Origin: Salinicola socius
GTDB lineage: Bacteria > Pseudomonadota > Gammaproteobacteria > Pseudomonadales > Halomonadaceae
Reading direction: 5' to 3'
Length of the DNA: 64,000 nucleotides
Assembly (NCBI RefSeq): GCF_001937195.1
Contig: NZ_MSDO01000017.1
Span: 218,668 to 282,667, forward strand
Each line of letters opens with the position of its first letter. Position 1 is the first letter of the stretch. The position numbers were made by a program, and so were the translations under genes. This document shows, piece by piece, positions 44,511-53,808 of the stretch. A model generated the notes under the pieces. That model was not told where the DNA came from. It made no database searches and saw only the letters and a program-made list of their open reading frames with translations.

Positions 44511-45575
44511 ATGCCTGGCAAATTCATTGATGATCTCGGCCTGGAGGCTCCCATTTTTCAGGCGCCCATGGCGGGCGTTTCGACCCCTGCCATGGCAGCG
44601 GCGGTCTCCAACGCGGGCGGCTTGGGCGGGCTGGGGTTGGGGGCCTCGACGCCGGATGCCGCGCTGCAGGCCATTCAGGAAACTCGGGCACTGACCTCTC
44701 GGCCGTTCAACGTCAATGTCTTCTGCCATGCATCCGCGGTACGCGACAGCATTCGAGAACGGCAGTGGATCAAGCGCACCCGCCCGCTGTTCGAGGCGTT
44801 CGACGCCACACCACCGGAGAGTCTGAGAGAGATTTACACGCCCTTTCAGACCAATGACGCCATGCTCGGAGTGCTGCTCGAGACTCGTCCCGCCGTCGTC
44901 AGCTTTCATTTCGGCCTGCCAAGGCCGGATCAGATCGAGGCCTTGCGTCTGGCCGGATGTCGCCTGATAGCCACCGCAACTTCACTGGCGGAAGCGCGCC
45001 GGATCGCGGACGGCGGGCTCGATGCCATTATCGCCCAGGGCTGGGCGGCGGGCGGTCACCGCGGCATGTTCGATCCTGCGGCGCCGGATGAACGACGATC
45101 GACGCAGACGCTGGTCCGCCAGTTCGTCAGCGAGGTTCCACTTCCTATCATTGCCGCCGGCGGACTGATGGATGGCGCCGATATTCAGCGCGCCATCGAC
45201 GGAGGCGCGGTGGCGGCACAACTGGGCACGGCATTCCTTCGTTGCCCGGAGAGCCTGGCCGACGAGGCTTACCGCGCTCGCGTCGTTTCCGGCGTGGAAA
45301 CCGTGATGGTGCGCTCTATTTCCGGTCGACCGGCGCGCTGCTTGATCAATCGTTACACGGCATGGGCAGAGGGTGTTGCGATCAGCGAGATTCCGGCCTA
45401 TCCATGCGCCTACGATCTGGGCAAGGCTTTGAACGCTGCGGCGAAGGCCAAAGGCGAAACGGGGTTCGGCGCACAGTGGGCGGGTTCCGGTGCAGCTCGA
45501 GCAGTCGATCTGCCGGCGGGCGAACTGCTGAAATTGCTGGAAGCACAAAGGCAATCCACGTGCCGCCATCCCTGA
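44511..45575 (+). CDS. Nitronate monooxygenase (NPD family)
   Basis: 354 residues of the FMN-dependent 2-nitropropane dioxygenase family. FQAPMAGVSTPAMAAAVSNA binds FMN, AQGWAAGGHRGMF is close to the class I motif (AQG-x-EAGGHRG, with Trp-Ala in place of Glu-Ala), and PIIAAGGLMDGADIQ and AQLGTAFLRCPES follow. It would oxidise alkyl nitronates, matching the nitrogen-stress theme of nsrR-hmp upstream. CGGAGG precedes the ATG. Confidence 0.88.
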   Translation: MPGKFIDDLGLEAPIFQAPMAGVSTPAMAAAVSNAGGLGGLGLGASTPDAALQAIQETRALTSRPFNVNVFCHASAVRDSIRERQWIKRTRPLFEAFDATPPESLREIYTPFQTNDAMLGVLLETRPAVVSFHFGLPRPDQIEALRLAGCRLIATATSLAEARRIADGGLDAIIAQGWAAGGHRGMFDPAAPDERRSTQTLVRQFVSEVPLPIIAAGGLMDGADIQRAIDGGAVAAQLGTAFLRCPESLADEAYRARVVSGVETVMVRSISGRPARCLINRYTAWAEGVAISEIPAYPCAYDLGKALNAAAKAKGETGFGAQWAGSGAARAVDLPAGELLKLLEAQRQSTCRHP

Positions 45576-46301
45576 GCTTTGGCCAATGCTTAGCCGAAAG
45601 ACAGCCGATGCGTTTTCACGCTACACGATTGGATTCGATGATTCCTGCAACATAAGGTTTGACGGGGCGGAAGCAAACTGGAGTTGAGACAGCCGACGCA
45701 CGACCGTGAATGGAAAAAAGGGGACAGAACATCTTGAAAAAGCGATAACATCAAAGGCACAGCGGATAAGAGACTCGGCATTTCTAAGTCTCCAATACGC
45801 TGCTATTCCATGCCACATTGCACCACGGCATCCTGCCGTGCATCCATGTGATAGCCGCATCCTGCGGTCTCGCTCCTTCCAGCACCTCCTTGGCGCAGGC
45901 GACCACAGTGGACCCGTTGGTCACCGAATAATTTGATACAGATTACTTAAGGCAAAATAAAACCGAGGCTGACCAACAAGATCCGGCTGTCACCAGCCGG
46001 CCGCATCCACACCAGACCCTCCAAGGCTCCCTGCCAAGCGTCCCTGAGCGCATGTTGAAATATGTGGACCCCGCGCCCTCCTTGGCGCACCGCTCAATGT
46101 GGCGCAGAACCCGCAGAGATGCCACTGCAAATGCTCGTCGAGAGCAAGTCTTTCAAGAGAATCATGCTGATCAGCGCAGTGGGGGATATGGCGGAAACAG
46201 AAATGCCCCGCCATCGCCGCCCCCCAAATGAAGATGTCGCCGTGCAGCCTGAAATCTCTACATGACGTTTGTCCGCCCGCGTCGACTTGCCGCCATCTCG
46301 C
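45576..46301. other. Non-coding region with a REP-like element
   Basis: No gene is supported. It contains the REP-like copy at 45821-45913 and a second related segment near 46060 (CCCTCCTTGGCGCA). It separates the nitronate monooxygenase gene from the hypothetical gene at 46302-46940. Confidence 0.5.
45821..45913 (+). repeat. REP-like intergenic element, copy 1
   Basis: CACCACGGCATCCTGCCGTG, an 18-base hairpin-forming palindrome (CACGGCA-TCC-TGCCGTG), is followed by CCGCATCCTGCGG, a second small hairpin, and ends at CAGTGGACCCG. The same series recurs at 47236 in the same orientation. Confidence 0.75.
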
Positions 46302-46940
46302 CTAACCGTCCAGCGCGCGAATCCATCGGCGAACCACGCGGCGTCTCAGGTGCGATGCATAGCGCTTGGTGGTAAGACGGGTCGGTACGAGGGTTTCCCC
46401 TGACGAGGTCATGGTCAGATCGAAAGTTCTGGCAGCGCCTATTGGCGAGTCTTCACTACCATAAATGGCGATGACCCGTAGTTCTATCGCCTGCAGCGTG
46501 CGACCGTCGGTCGCCTGAAAGTCTTCAGAGGGAAGCCCGTGAAAACGAAGCACCCGACCGATGATGTCGTGGAAGGTACCAATATGGTTATAGCTGCCGG
46601 AGAGCATCGGCCCCTGCCGGGTGGTTTCGATGAGACGATCTGCTCCATCGTCCTTGGCGGTCGATTCCTCGAAGTCGATCAGATCCTGGGAAATTGTCCC
46701 TTGGTCCGTGTGAAGAATCGCCACGATGTGCTCGATGAAGATCGGCTCTGGGCTCATGTTACTGATGACACAACGGGCCTGCAGCGTACGACCGAAGCCG
46801 CGGTTGATGATGATCTTGGGCTGGCGTTGGCGTCTGAAGTTGAGATACAGCAACTGGGCATAGAAGAGCCAGACCAGCAACGTGCACAAACCCGTCAGGG
46901 CTGAAATGGCGGCGCTGTTTTGAGAAAGCCAATCCATCAT
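46302..46940 (-). CDS. Hypothetical membrane-anchored protein
   Basis: About 212 residues. A single N-terminal helix (AAISALTGLCTLLVWLFYAQ) is followed by basic residues and a soluble domain (PKIIINRGFGRTLQARCVIS). The remainder is not recognised. The start is ambiguous among 46961 (TTG), 46940 and 46937; 46940 is used. Isolated by non-coding DNA on both sides, which supports an independent gene. Confidence 0.6.
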   Translation of the reverse strand: MMDWLSQNSAAISALTGLCTLLVWLFYAQLLYLNFRRQRQPKIIINRGFGRTLQARCVISNMSPEPIFIEHIVAILHTDQGTISQDLIDFEESTAKDDGADRLIETTRQGPMLSGSYNHIGTFHDIIGRVLRFHGLPSEDFQATDGRTLQAIELRVIAIYGSEDSPIGAARTFDLTMTSSGETLVPTRLTTKRYASHLRRRVVRRWIRALDG

Positions 46941-47235
46941 CGTAATGCTCACTGCCGACAAATCAGGGCAGTTCCTGACAGGAACCGCAAACGAAGGGTA
47001 ATCTCGGGTGACATCTTGGCGACATACACAATGACCGACAATATCCCGTGACGGTCAAGCGGCTAACACCGCCAAGGCATCCACATCGGTTCCACCGTGA
47101 AGGAAAGCCTAGCAGCGACTGCGATCACTACCCACCATGAAGCTGCCAAAAAGCGCACGGCGAAGAAAAAAATGCATAACGAAGAAAGGGAGTCGGTTGG
47201 CCGACTCCCCCAAGCGCTGCGTATCCCTGCTGATT

Positions 47236-47332
47236 CACCACGGCATCCTGCCGTGCATCCCTGTGTCGCCGCGTCCTGCGACGCCTGTCCTTTTCAAGAA
47301 GCCTTCCGTGCTTCATGACTCACTGTGGACCC
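47236..47332 (+). repeat. REP-like intergenic element, copy 2
   Basis: CACCACGGCATCCTGCCGTG and CCGCGTCCTGCG repeat the two hairpins of copy 1 at 45821, and CTGTGGACCC closes the unit. The copies differ by scattered bases, as expected for a dispersed family. Confidence 0.75.
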
Positions 47333-47695
47333 AACCTGCATTAGATGATTTGATCCGCATCAAGTATGCCGATCAAATTTGTTTCAAAATGTGTCGATAA
47401 TCTTGGGAGTCCACTTGTCACGACAGATCAGCCCCAGCGCCGCCGAACCCTTCGTCTTCCTGGACAGGCCGTCGCCTGGCGGCCGACATCGTCAAATTCA
47501 CCCATGCGCCGCCCACTGCCTCAATGCATTCCCTGGTTGACAGCCCCCTACTTTAGCCATACTTTCGAAACGGGGCGCTCCCGAAAAAGCTCAGCTACAG
47601 GCTCTGCTACCGGTGTCAATTGTCTCTCGACAAATGACCCAGGGCAGCAATCACATAGAGCGGCCATGAACCCAGCAATTGAATAACAGCGCCCC

Positions 47696-47769
47696 GCTTC
47701 GGTTATCCGAAGCAGCCAAACCCGCGGTGCCATCGGATATTGTTCCATCCGACAGCCGCGGGTTTTTTT
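47696..47769 (+). terminator. Two hairpins with a T-tract; terminator or small RNA 3' end
   Basis: GCTTCGG-TTAT-CCGAAGC (47696-47713) and AACCCGCGG ... CCGCGGGTT (47719-47764, with an inner ATCGGA/TCCGAT pair) are followed by TTTTTTT. There is no gene just upstream, so the second hairpin may end an unannotated small RNA. Confidence 0.55.
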
Positions 47770-48301
47770 ATACAACGCTACGTTTACACAACATGAAGCA
47801 TTCTTTTTTTTACAAAACCCAATGAATAATTACCATAAAATGACGTGAAGCCGCCTATGTTTCCAAAGAGCAATAAAATTGCCCGCATTTTTGCACATTT
47901 TACTTTCCCGTCCTGACGCAAAACGGCGACAATGCAGCCTATGCATTACATGTGCGGTGAGCGTCGCACATGTTTGCCAACGTGTTCATGGTCGCCTTTG
48001 AAAGCGATCTTTCTGGCCCCCAGGCGCTACATCATCCCCGATGACGCCAGGTGGGCCATTTTTTTGCTCTTCATTCCAGATCTATCGCGATCTGGGTGGT
48101 CGCCGACGCTCCAGCCCGATTGCCCTACCCTCGGCCAGACTCCTCCCCGAACTCGACGGGAGCGAGCGGCAAAACTTCTGTCGGGAGGGTTTTCGGTTGA
48201 AGCGTAAAAACTAGGGACAGGCGATCCTTCAGGCGCAACACGAAATCAGATCCCATGTCTCTGGAGCGCGCAGGGGTTGAAGGCAGACGTAAAGTCTAAA
48301 A

Positions 48302-48346
48302 GTGGTGGGCCCAGTAGGACTTGAACCTACGACCAAGGGATTATGA
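48302..48346 (-). repeat. 3' half of a CAT-anticodon tRNA (att-like copy 1)
   Basis: On the minus strand this reads TCATAATCCCTTGGTCG through the T-arm to CCCACCA, the 3' half of a tRNA with CAT anticodon (Met or Ile2). No 5' half is present. All 45 bases recur at 63488-63532 in the same orientation. Confidence 0.85.
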
Positions 48347-48913
48347 ATGCAGCGAATGGATAAATCCAGACCGCGCCTGCCATGCGGTTTCCAGGAAAAC
48401 TCAGTCACTTAAGATTTTCCACACATCACACTTAGAGCCCCGAGAGCGCTGAATCAGCAACCAAACTGCAACCAAGCCCCACTTGAGCAGGCGCTCGTAG
48501 AGCTACCGTCAGGGCAACTCCAAAATAGGTATCAGAACTGAAGCAACCCATTGCTAGCTGACGCGACGTCGGGACCGTTGCCACCGAGTCCAGTGAACCA
48601 AGAGCGGCCAGCGGGCCTGCATAAACTTAAGAAATTGTCTCTGTCACAGATTGGTTAATGATTTTCTCAATTCCCCCATCTCCGTGTCATGATATCCCAC
48701 CTCGAGAGAACGCAGAAATTCTGGCCACAGCTCTATATTCTAGATATGCAGCAGCAGAACTTCGGATGGTCTCAGGTGAGGCGATATTGTCACAAAAGCA
48801 GTGGAATAAATTCAGTCATTGAGCGTCTTACCTTTAGCCGACAGTGACATGATTTCTCTGTCGACAGCGACCGACACCGTAGGTCGTAGCTATTTCCATG
48901 ACAGGAGTCGATG

Positions 48914-49276
48914 ATGAAAACCAAGATAATGCCCCGCCTGGCCCAGATCGCTGCCGCCGTGGCCCTCGCCGGCATCATGCCGGTACTGGCGCAGGCCAAC
49001 GATAGTATCGCCCAGCAGGAAGCCATGCAGAGACTGCACCAGCCACTGAATCTGCAGCCGGCCATGATGACGGCCAACCAGTTCGGCGCCTGGCGCCTGG
49101 ATATCGGCGCGGGTCACAGTGAAGCCAGTGCCAATGCACTTCGCGCCGAACAGAACCGCACCGGAATGGAAACCATGAAAGCGCTGGGCAGGGAGCAGCA
49201 GAGCTTGATAGCGGAGGGTCAGAGTGCTGCGCAAATGGGCGTCGTGAAACGGCTCTACAACACCGACCCCGCCTGA
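48914..49276 (+). CDS. Small periplasmic protein with signal peptide
   Basis: About 120 residues. MKTKIMPRLAQIAAAVALAG and a following VLAQA give a Sec signal peptide cut after about residue 28. The mature part is Gln-rich and unrecognised (LNLQPAMMTANQFGAWRLD). The start at 48914 is favoured by AGGAG at good spacing; an ATG three bases earlier is also possible. A strong terminator follows. Confidence 0.6.
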   Translation: MKTKIMPRLAQIAAAVALAGIMPVLAQANDSIAQQEAMQRLHQPLNLQPAMMTANQFGAWRLDIGAGHSEASANALRAEQNRTGMETMKALGREQQSLIAEGQSAAQMGVVKRLYNTDPA

Positions 49277-49310
49277 AAGTCGACTGATCGAAAGCGGTAG
49301 AAAACTCCCG

Positions 49311-49338
49311 AAGCCGAGGCTGATCACCTCGGCTTTTA
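49311..49338 (+). terminator. Terminator after the periplasmic protein gene
   Basis: AAGCCGAGG-CTGATCA-CCTCGGCTT is a perfect 9-bp stem followed by TT and ATCC, giving a TTTT tract. It lies 35 bases past the stop. Confidence 0.8.
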
Positions 49339-49525
49339 TCCGTTTGTCCCGCGCTCGATCGTTGGCGCGATTGTTTTCCGATGAGATCCGACCGGTGCAA
49401 AACCGGTCACTTACCGCCATGAGTTTGATGCAGAAACGTTAAAGCGATCAGGATCAACAAGCCGCCGATCCGATCGCTTTTTTCATAGGTAACCCGTTCG
49501 CCTTTTCAGGAAAAGGGTATGCGGT

Positions 49526-50071
49526 TCACGGATGCTTTTGACCTTTCGTCATGCTTGCCAGTACGCCATCCCGACGAATCAAGCCGTGGTACAAGGCCGC
49601 CGTTAGGTGAATGAGAATGACGGCGAAAAGACTCAGCGCCAGCCACGTATGGGCAAACCGCAACGCGCTATACAGCGTGGCAGAAGGCGACACCAGATCC
49701 GGCAGCGTGATACCGGAATACAGGGTCACCGGATAACCGCCGGCCGAGAGCATGGTCCAGCCGATCAGCGGCATCGCCAGCATCAGCGCGTATAGCACCC
49801 AATGAGACAGATGCGCAGCGGCGCGCTGCCATGGGGGTAAATCCGCAGGCAATGCCGGAGTACCGTGACGCCAGCGCACCAGAAGACGCACGATGACCAG
49901 GGCGAGAATCGCGATCCCCAGGGGTTTGTGGAGCTGAACGAGCCACACGTGACGCTCGGAAACCGTGGCCACCATGCCGATACCGATGAACAGCATCGAC
50001 ATGACCATGATAGCCATCGACCAGTGCAACAGCCGAGCGGGAACGGAAAAGGTAGCGGTCCGTGAGTTCAT
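49526..50071 (-). CDS. Cytochrome b561 family protein
   Basis: 181 residues, four hydrophobic helices. Heme-ligand histidines appear in PARLLHWSMAIM, LVQLHKPLGIAIL, AAHLSHWVLYALM and FAHTWLALS. This b561-type protein passes electrons between quinol and periplasmic acceptors. Its ATG overlaps the stop of the catalase-like gene by four bases, so they form a two-gene unit in which it may supply electrons to the peroxidase. Confidence 0.9.
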   Translation of the reverse strand: MNSRTATFSVPARLLHWSMAIMVMSMLFIGIGMVATVSERHVWLVQLHKPLGIAILALVIVRLLVRWRHGTPALPADLPPWQRAAAHLSHWVLYALMLAMPLIGWTMLSAGGYPVTLYSGITLPDLVSPSATLYSALRFAHTWLALSLFAVILIHLTAALYHGLIRRDGVLASMTKGQKHP

Positions 50072-51141
50072 GATTGCGGCTCCTGGGTGGAGGGTGTGGC
50101 CGATTCGGCCTCCTCGCGGGTACGTCGGTTATAGGATTCCGAATAGGCCGCGGAGCGCGCGCTCAGCAGCGGATCATCGGAGCCGGCGATGCCATCGGGC
50201 AGCACCAGCGGGTCGTAGTTGATATCCCGACAGGGGCCGTCGGCCTGAGCCTGGGCGCTCTCGATGGTGACGACGCCGGCATCGATCTGGCGACGATCCT
50301 CGGGCCAGACCAGGGTGGCATCATTGGTCGGGTCACCCGGATTCGCCACGGTCACGATCAGATGCCAACGCTGCGGCCCTTGCTCCAGGCGTTCACGCAG
50401 GTCTTTGGACAGGAAATCGGGATCCTGCTTCTGGGCGTCGGTCATCGCCGTGAACGGCGCTTCCGGTACCAGCCCCCAGCGTACGAAGTGGGTAGTCCCG
50501 GCGGCATCGATGAAGCGGAAGGCATCGAGGCTGTTGTAATCGACGTTGACGAAGCTCGAGGAGCGCTGGGCGGTTTTCGCCCATGCCAGGAATGGCTTGG
50601 TTTCCGGATGGTCGGCAAAGAAGGCCGACATTTTCGCGGCATCCGGCTTGCCGCTCTTCGAATCCGGCCGGGAGGCTTTCAACAGTTCCCAGAATGCCTG
50701 CGGCGTCGATACCGGAAATACAGGCATCGCGTTCATTGCGGTCCGCCACTGCTCGTCGTTCGACAACTGGAATTGCAGCGCGAAACTGCGTATCGGTGGC
50801 ATGCCATCATTGGCATTCGGATTACCCCCGGGAATCGCGAACCGGCCGATGAGCGGACTCTGCTGTCCCGCTTCGAAAACGCTGGCGCGGGACAGGCTGG
50901 CCGCATTGCCATTGCTCTCGAAGCGGCCCACCACGCAGTACCCCTTGGCGTGATTGCGGCGATAGCCTTCGTGAACACCGGCGTTGTCTTCCAGCGTATT
51001 GATCATCCGATCCGGGGTCAGCCGGCCGGGGTCCAGCCAACCGCCCACGTAGGCGAAGGCCGTCGCCAGGATGGCGATAACGAGTCCGATGACCGTGAAC
51101 CGAAATATCGTATTCAACGGTGGTGGAGTTTTCAGGGTCAT
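50068..51141 (-). CDS. Catalase-family peroxidase (SrpA-like)
   Basis: 357 residues. An N-terminal membrane helix (IFRFTVIGLVIAILATAFAY) is followed by a mini-catalase domain: YRRNHAKGYCVVGRFESN contains the distal His region, and RSAAYSESYNRRT near the C-terminus holds the heme-ligand Tyr. The size and anchor match the SrpA-type periplasmic catalase-like peroxidases rather than cytoplasmic catalase. It precedes cytochrome b561 with an ATGA overlap and is divergent from an ECF sigma factor. Confidence 0.87.
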   Translation of the reverse strand: MTLKTPPPLNTIFRFTVIGLVIAILATAFAYVGGWLDPGRLTPDRMINTLEDNAGVHEGYRRNHAKGYCVVGRFESNGNAASLSRASVFEAGQQSPLIGRFAIPGGNPNANDGMPPIRSFALQFQLSNDEQWRTAMNAMPVFPVSTPQAFWELLKASRPDSKSGKPDAAKMSAFFADHPETKPFLAWAKTAQRSSSFVNVDYNSLDAFRFIDAAGTTHFVRWGLVPEAPFTAMTDAQKQDPDFLSKDLRERLEQGPQRWHLIVTVANPGDPTNDATLVWPEDRRQIDAGVVTIESAQAQADGPCRDINYDPLVLPDGIAGSDDPLLSARSAAYSESYNRRTREEAESATPSTQEPQS

Positions 51142-51315
51142 GTTCGCTCCGGGGAACGTTGTCCGAATGGAGGCAGTAGGACGACGCTGTCGACGCTTTA
51201 TTCCCGCCCGCTGGATCGCGTCGCAGAAATATTGGCAATTTCATCGACGCCAGAAGGGAATAGAATTTCAACCGATTCGTCCTACAGCGACCTCCTTCGA
51301 CACGCTGGAATCCCC

Positions 51316-51837
51316 ATGAGCCCACCCGATGACGATCAACTGCGTGAAATACTGCCGCGTCTGCGGCGCTTTGCCCTGTCGCTGAGCCAGAATCCCAGCG
51401 ATGCCGATGACCTGGTACAGGCGACGATGGAGAAAGCGATCGGCCACTGGCAGCGCCGCCGCCCCGATGGTGATCTTCGCGCCTGGCTGTTTTCGATTCT
51501 GTATCGTCAGTTCATCGACGGTCGCCGTCGCGCCGGGCGCTACGCAAGGCTCATGCAGCTGTTCACCAGCGACCCCCAGACCAGCGCCTCGACGGAAGAT
51601 ATCGTCGTGGCCAACGCCACCTGGGAGGCGTTCGACCGACTTTCTCCGGAACATCGGGCGCTGCTGGTGCTCGTTTCGGTGGAGGGGCTGAGCTACCGCG
51701 AAGTCAGCGAAACCCTGGACATTCCGATCGGTACGGTAATGTCACGACTGTCCCGGGCACGCCGATCGCTGCGCGACCTGGACGAAGGAACATCGGGGGA
51801 AAAACCGTCGTCACCGTCACTCTGGAGACTCAAATGA
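51316..51837 (+). CDS. ECF-family RNA polymerase sigma factor
   Basis: 173 residues with sigma region 2 (LSLSQNPSDADDLVQATMEK, LRAWLFSILYRQFIDGRRR) and region 4 (LSYREVSETLDIPIGTVMSR). The frame stays open far upstream through antisense of the catalase gene; the ATG at 51316 is the natural start. An anti-sigma gene overlaps its stop by four bases. The divergent catalase-cytochrome pair is its likely target. Confidence 0.9.
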   Translation: MSPPDDDQLREILPRLRRFALSLSQNPSDADDLVQATMEKAIGHWQRRRPDGDLRAWLFSILYRQFIDGRRRAGRYARLMQLFTSDPQTSASTEDIVVANATWEAFDRLSPEHRALLVLVSVEGLSYREVSETLDIPIGTVMSRLSRARRSLRDLDEGTSGEKPSSPSLWRLK

Positions 51838-52685
51838 ATCCACGTCACCCCACCGAGCAGGACCTGCACGCCTATCTCGATGATCAGCTGGATGCCGAGC
51901 GCCGGCAGTGGATCGAATCCTGGCTCCAGGCCAATCCCGAACAGGCGGCGGAACTCGAACAGTGGCGCGTGGATGCAAGGCGCTTGCGCGCGCGTTACGC
52001 CAACCCCGAACAGTGGCCAGACAACCCGGCACTCGATCCCGCCGCGATTCGGCGTCGCCAACGAGCCAACAGCCAACGCTGGCTGGCGACGGCGGCCATG
52101 CTGGTCATGGCCCTGGGTATCGGCATGACCGGCGGTTGGAAAGTGCACGACATGATGACCCCGCCCTCGATTTCGGCGCAGCCGATGGCCGACGCCGTTC
52201 AGGCCTATCGCCTGTTCACCGATAACGTCTCGCTCGACGGGAACACGACTATCGATAGAAACACTGCCATCGACGGCAACACTGCTATCGATGGGAACGG
52301 TATTGTCGACGCCAGCGATACCGCCGTCTCCGAACCGGACGCCAACAGCCGCGAGGGAATCGTCAAACTGTTTCAGGCCCATTTCAGCGACGGGATCATG
52401 CCGCCCGATCTTAGCGCCGCCGGCCTGGAGATGACGAGTGCGCGGCTGCTGGCCACTGATCAAGGGCCTGCCGCGATGGTGGTCTATCGTGACCGGACCG
52501 GGCGTCAGATGATGATGTACATACGCCCGCCGGGTGCCGGCAATCACATGCTGGAGCCGGGCAAGCGAATCGACGGCAAGCTCATGGCGCAGTACTGGTC
52601 GAAAGGCAATTACAACTATGCCGTCGTCAGCCAGCCGGACGATCCCAACGCCGCCATGCTCGAAGAGATGCTGCGGGAGAGTTGA
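51834..52685 (+). CDS. Anti-sigma factor with periplasmic repeat region
   Basis: 283 residues. The N-terminal cytoplasmic segment (EQDLHAYLDDQLDAERRQWI) resembles anti-sigma factors with a RsiW-type helix, without the HxxxCxxC zinc motif. One membrane helix (WLATAAMLVMALGIGMTGGW) follows. The periplasmic part contains four hexapeptide units of DGNTAI type (residues about 135-158) and then FQAHFSDGIMPPDLSAAGLE. It should hold the ECF sigma factor inactive until a periplasmic signal arrives. Confidence 0.8.
   Translation: MNPRHPTEQDLHAYLDDQLDAERRQWIESWLQANPEQAAELEQWRVDARRLRARYANPEQWPDNPALDPAAIRRRQRANSQRWLATAAMLVMALGIGMTGGWKVHDMMTPPSISAQPMADAVQAYRLFTDNVSLDGNTTIDRNTAIDGNTAIDGNGIVDASDTAVSEPDANSREGIVKLFQAHFSDGIMPPDLSAAGLEMTSARLLATDQGPAAMVVYRDRTGRQMMMYIRPPGAGNHMLEPGKRIDGKLMAQYWSKGNYNYAVVSQPDDPNAAMLEEMLRES
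52236..52307 (+). repeat. 18-bp tandem repeat inside the anti-sigma gene
   Basis: Four in-frame units (52236, 52254, 52272, 52290) encode DGNTTI, DRNTAI, DGNTAI and DGNGIV. Copies differ at a few bases, so the repeat is not brand new. Confidence 0.85.
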
Positions 52686-52749
52686 GTCGTGCCGGAGCGG
52701 CCCATCGCGGTAGCGCTTTACTCGGCAAGCATGACGACATCACGGCCGC

Positions 52750-53808
52750 TCAAAGCGGCCAGGTGATGACGAACGCACTGCCTCCCCGCCCCGTGGGCTG
52801 GCAAATCGCCTGGCCGCCGTGTGCCTCCGCAATGGCCTTGACCACAGTCAGCCCCAGGCCGCTGCCGCCGCTCTTGCGTGAACGCGAGGGATCGCCACGG
52901 TGAAAAGCCTCGAACAGGTCAGAGGCAAGCGCCCTATCGATGCCAGGACCGTCGTCCTCGACGACGAGATGGCAGTAATCGTCCGCTTGATAGAGGCGAA
53001 TCCGCAGACTGCCCGGCTCGGCATGCTGCTGGGCGTTTTCCAGTAACGCCATCAGCGCCTGACGCATACGCACCGGATCGCACTTCACCTTCAGATTCGC
53101 CGCGAGTTCACTATGCAGATGGAACCCTTTTGCCGCCAGCGGCGCGGCGAAGGCCTGCAAAACGCTGCCGAGCTCCTGGGCGAGATCCACCTCGACCCGG
53201 TGCAACTCCAGATGGCCGCTGTCATTGAGACTCAATACCCGCAGATCCTCGATCAGCCGGTTCAGACCTTCCACCTGGCGCAGCAAGCCGTCGAACAGCT
53301 CGCTGCTGGGCGTGAACACGCCTTCCGAAAGGCCCTGTAGACGTCCGCGCAAAATGGTCACCGGCGTGCGCAGCTCATGCGCGATGGCGGCGTTCCAGAA
53401 CTCGCGTTCCCGGGTCACGCTTTGCAGCCGCTCGGCCATGGCGTTGAAATCGCGCACCAGCTGTGCCGTCTCGCCCATGGCCCTTTCGTCCGTCCGCGCC
53501 CGCGCGGTCAGCTTGCCCTGGGCCACTTCGCGCAGACTGTGTGCCACCGAATTCAATGGGGTGAGCAGACGTCGCGATAAACGGATAGCAACGAATACCG
53601 CCATGCCCAGCGCGGCAATCGTAGTGCAGACGATCCACGCCAGTTCGACCCGTGACGGCATCCAGCTGTTGGAGATGCTCTCCGGCAAATAGGCCGTGGC
53701 GATGGCGTAGAACACGTAGGAGCCGAACACCGCGATGAAGATGATGCCCAGCGCCATCACCGCCAGGGACTGGATAATCTGGCGACGCAGACCCGGCATG
53801 CGTTTCAT
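52750..53808 (-). CDS. Sensor histidine kinase, AdeS-like
   Basis: 352 residues: two N-terminal helices flanking a short periplasmic loop, a HAMP segment (SRRLLTPLNSVAHSLREVAQ), the H-box IAHELRTPVTILRGRLQGL, the N-box MALLENAQQHAEPG, and the G-boxes EDDGPGI and GGSGLGLTVVKA. The GRLQGL stretch after the H-box recalls AdeS. It forms a two-component system with the response regulator, whose stop overlaps the kinase start by four bases. Likely regulates the divergent RND pump. Confidence 0.92.
   Translation of the reverse strand: MKRMPGLRRQIIQSLAVMALGIIFIAVFGSYVFYAIATAYLPESISNSWMPSRVELAWIVCTTIAALGMAVFVAIRLSRRLLTPLNSVAHSLREVAQGKLTARARTDERAMGETAQLVRDFNAMAERLQSVTREREFWNAAIAHELRTPVTILRGRLQGLSEGVFTPSSELFDGLLRQVEGLNRLIEDLRVLSLNDSGHLELHRVEVDLAQELGSVLQAFAAPLAAKGFHLHSELAANLKVKCDPVRMRQALMALLENAQQHAEPGSLRIRLYQADDYCHLVVEDDGPGIDRALASDLFEAFHRGDPSRSRKSGGSGLGLTVVKAIAEAHGGQAICQPTGRGGSAFVITWPL

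Larger units (their letters stand above)
46941..48301. other. Long region with no convincing gene
   Basis: About 1.36 kb. It includes a REP-like copy (47236), two hairpins with a T-tract (47696-47769) and weak open frames (47366-47686, 47932-48207) that lack family features and ribosome sites. It ends at the tRNA fragment at 48302. Confidence 0.5.

Noticed and set aside
47932..48207. 91-codon frame in the long non-coding region
   Set aside because: Pro/Arg-rich translation with no domain or ribosome site; likely chance.
48302..48346. Complete tRNA gene
   Set aside because: Only the 3' half from the anticodon loop is present; the acceptor 5' strand and D-arm are missing, also at 63488.
50074..51315. 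Long upstream extension of the ECF sigma factor frame
   Set aside because: This part overlaps the catalase-like gene in antisense and lacks sigma-factor features; the sigma protein starts at 51316.
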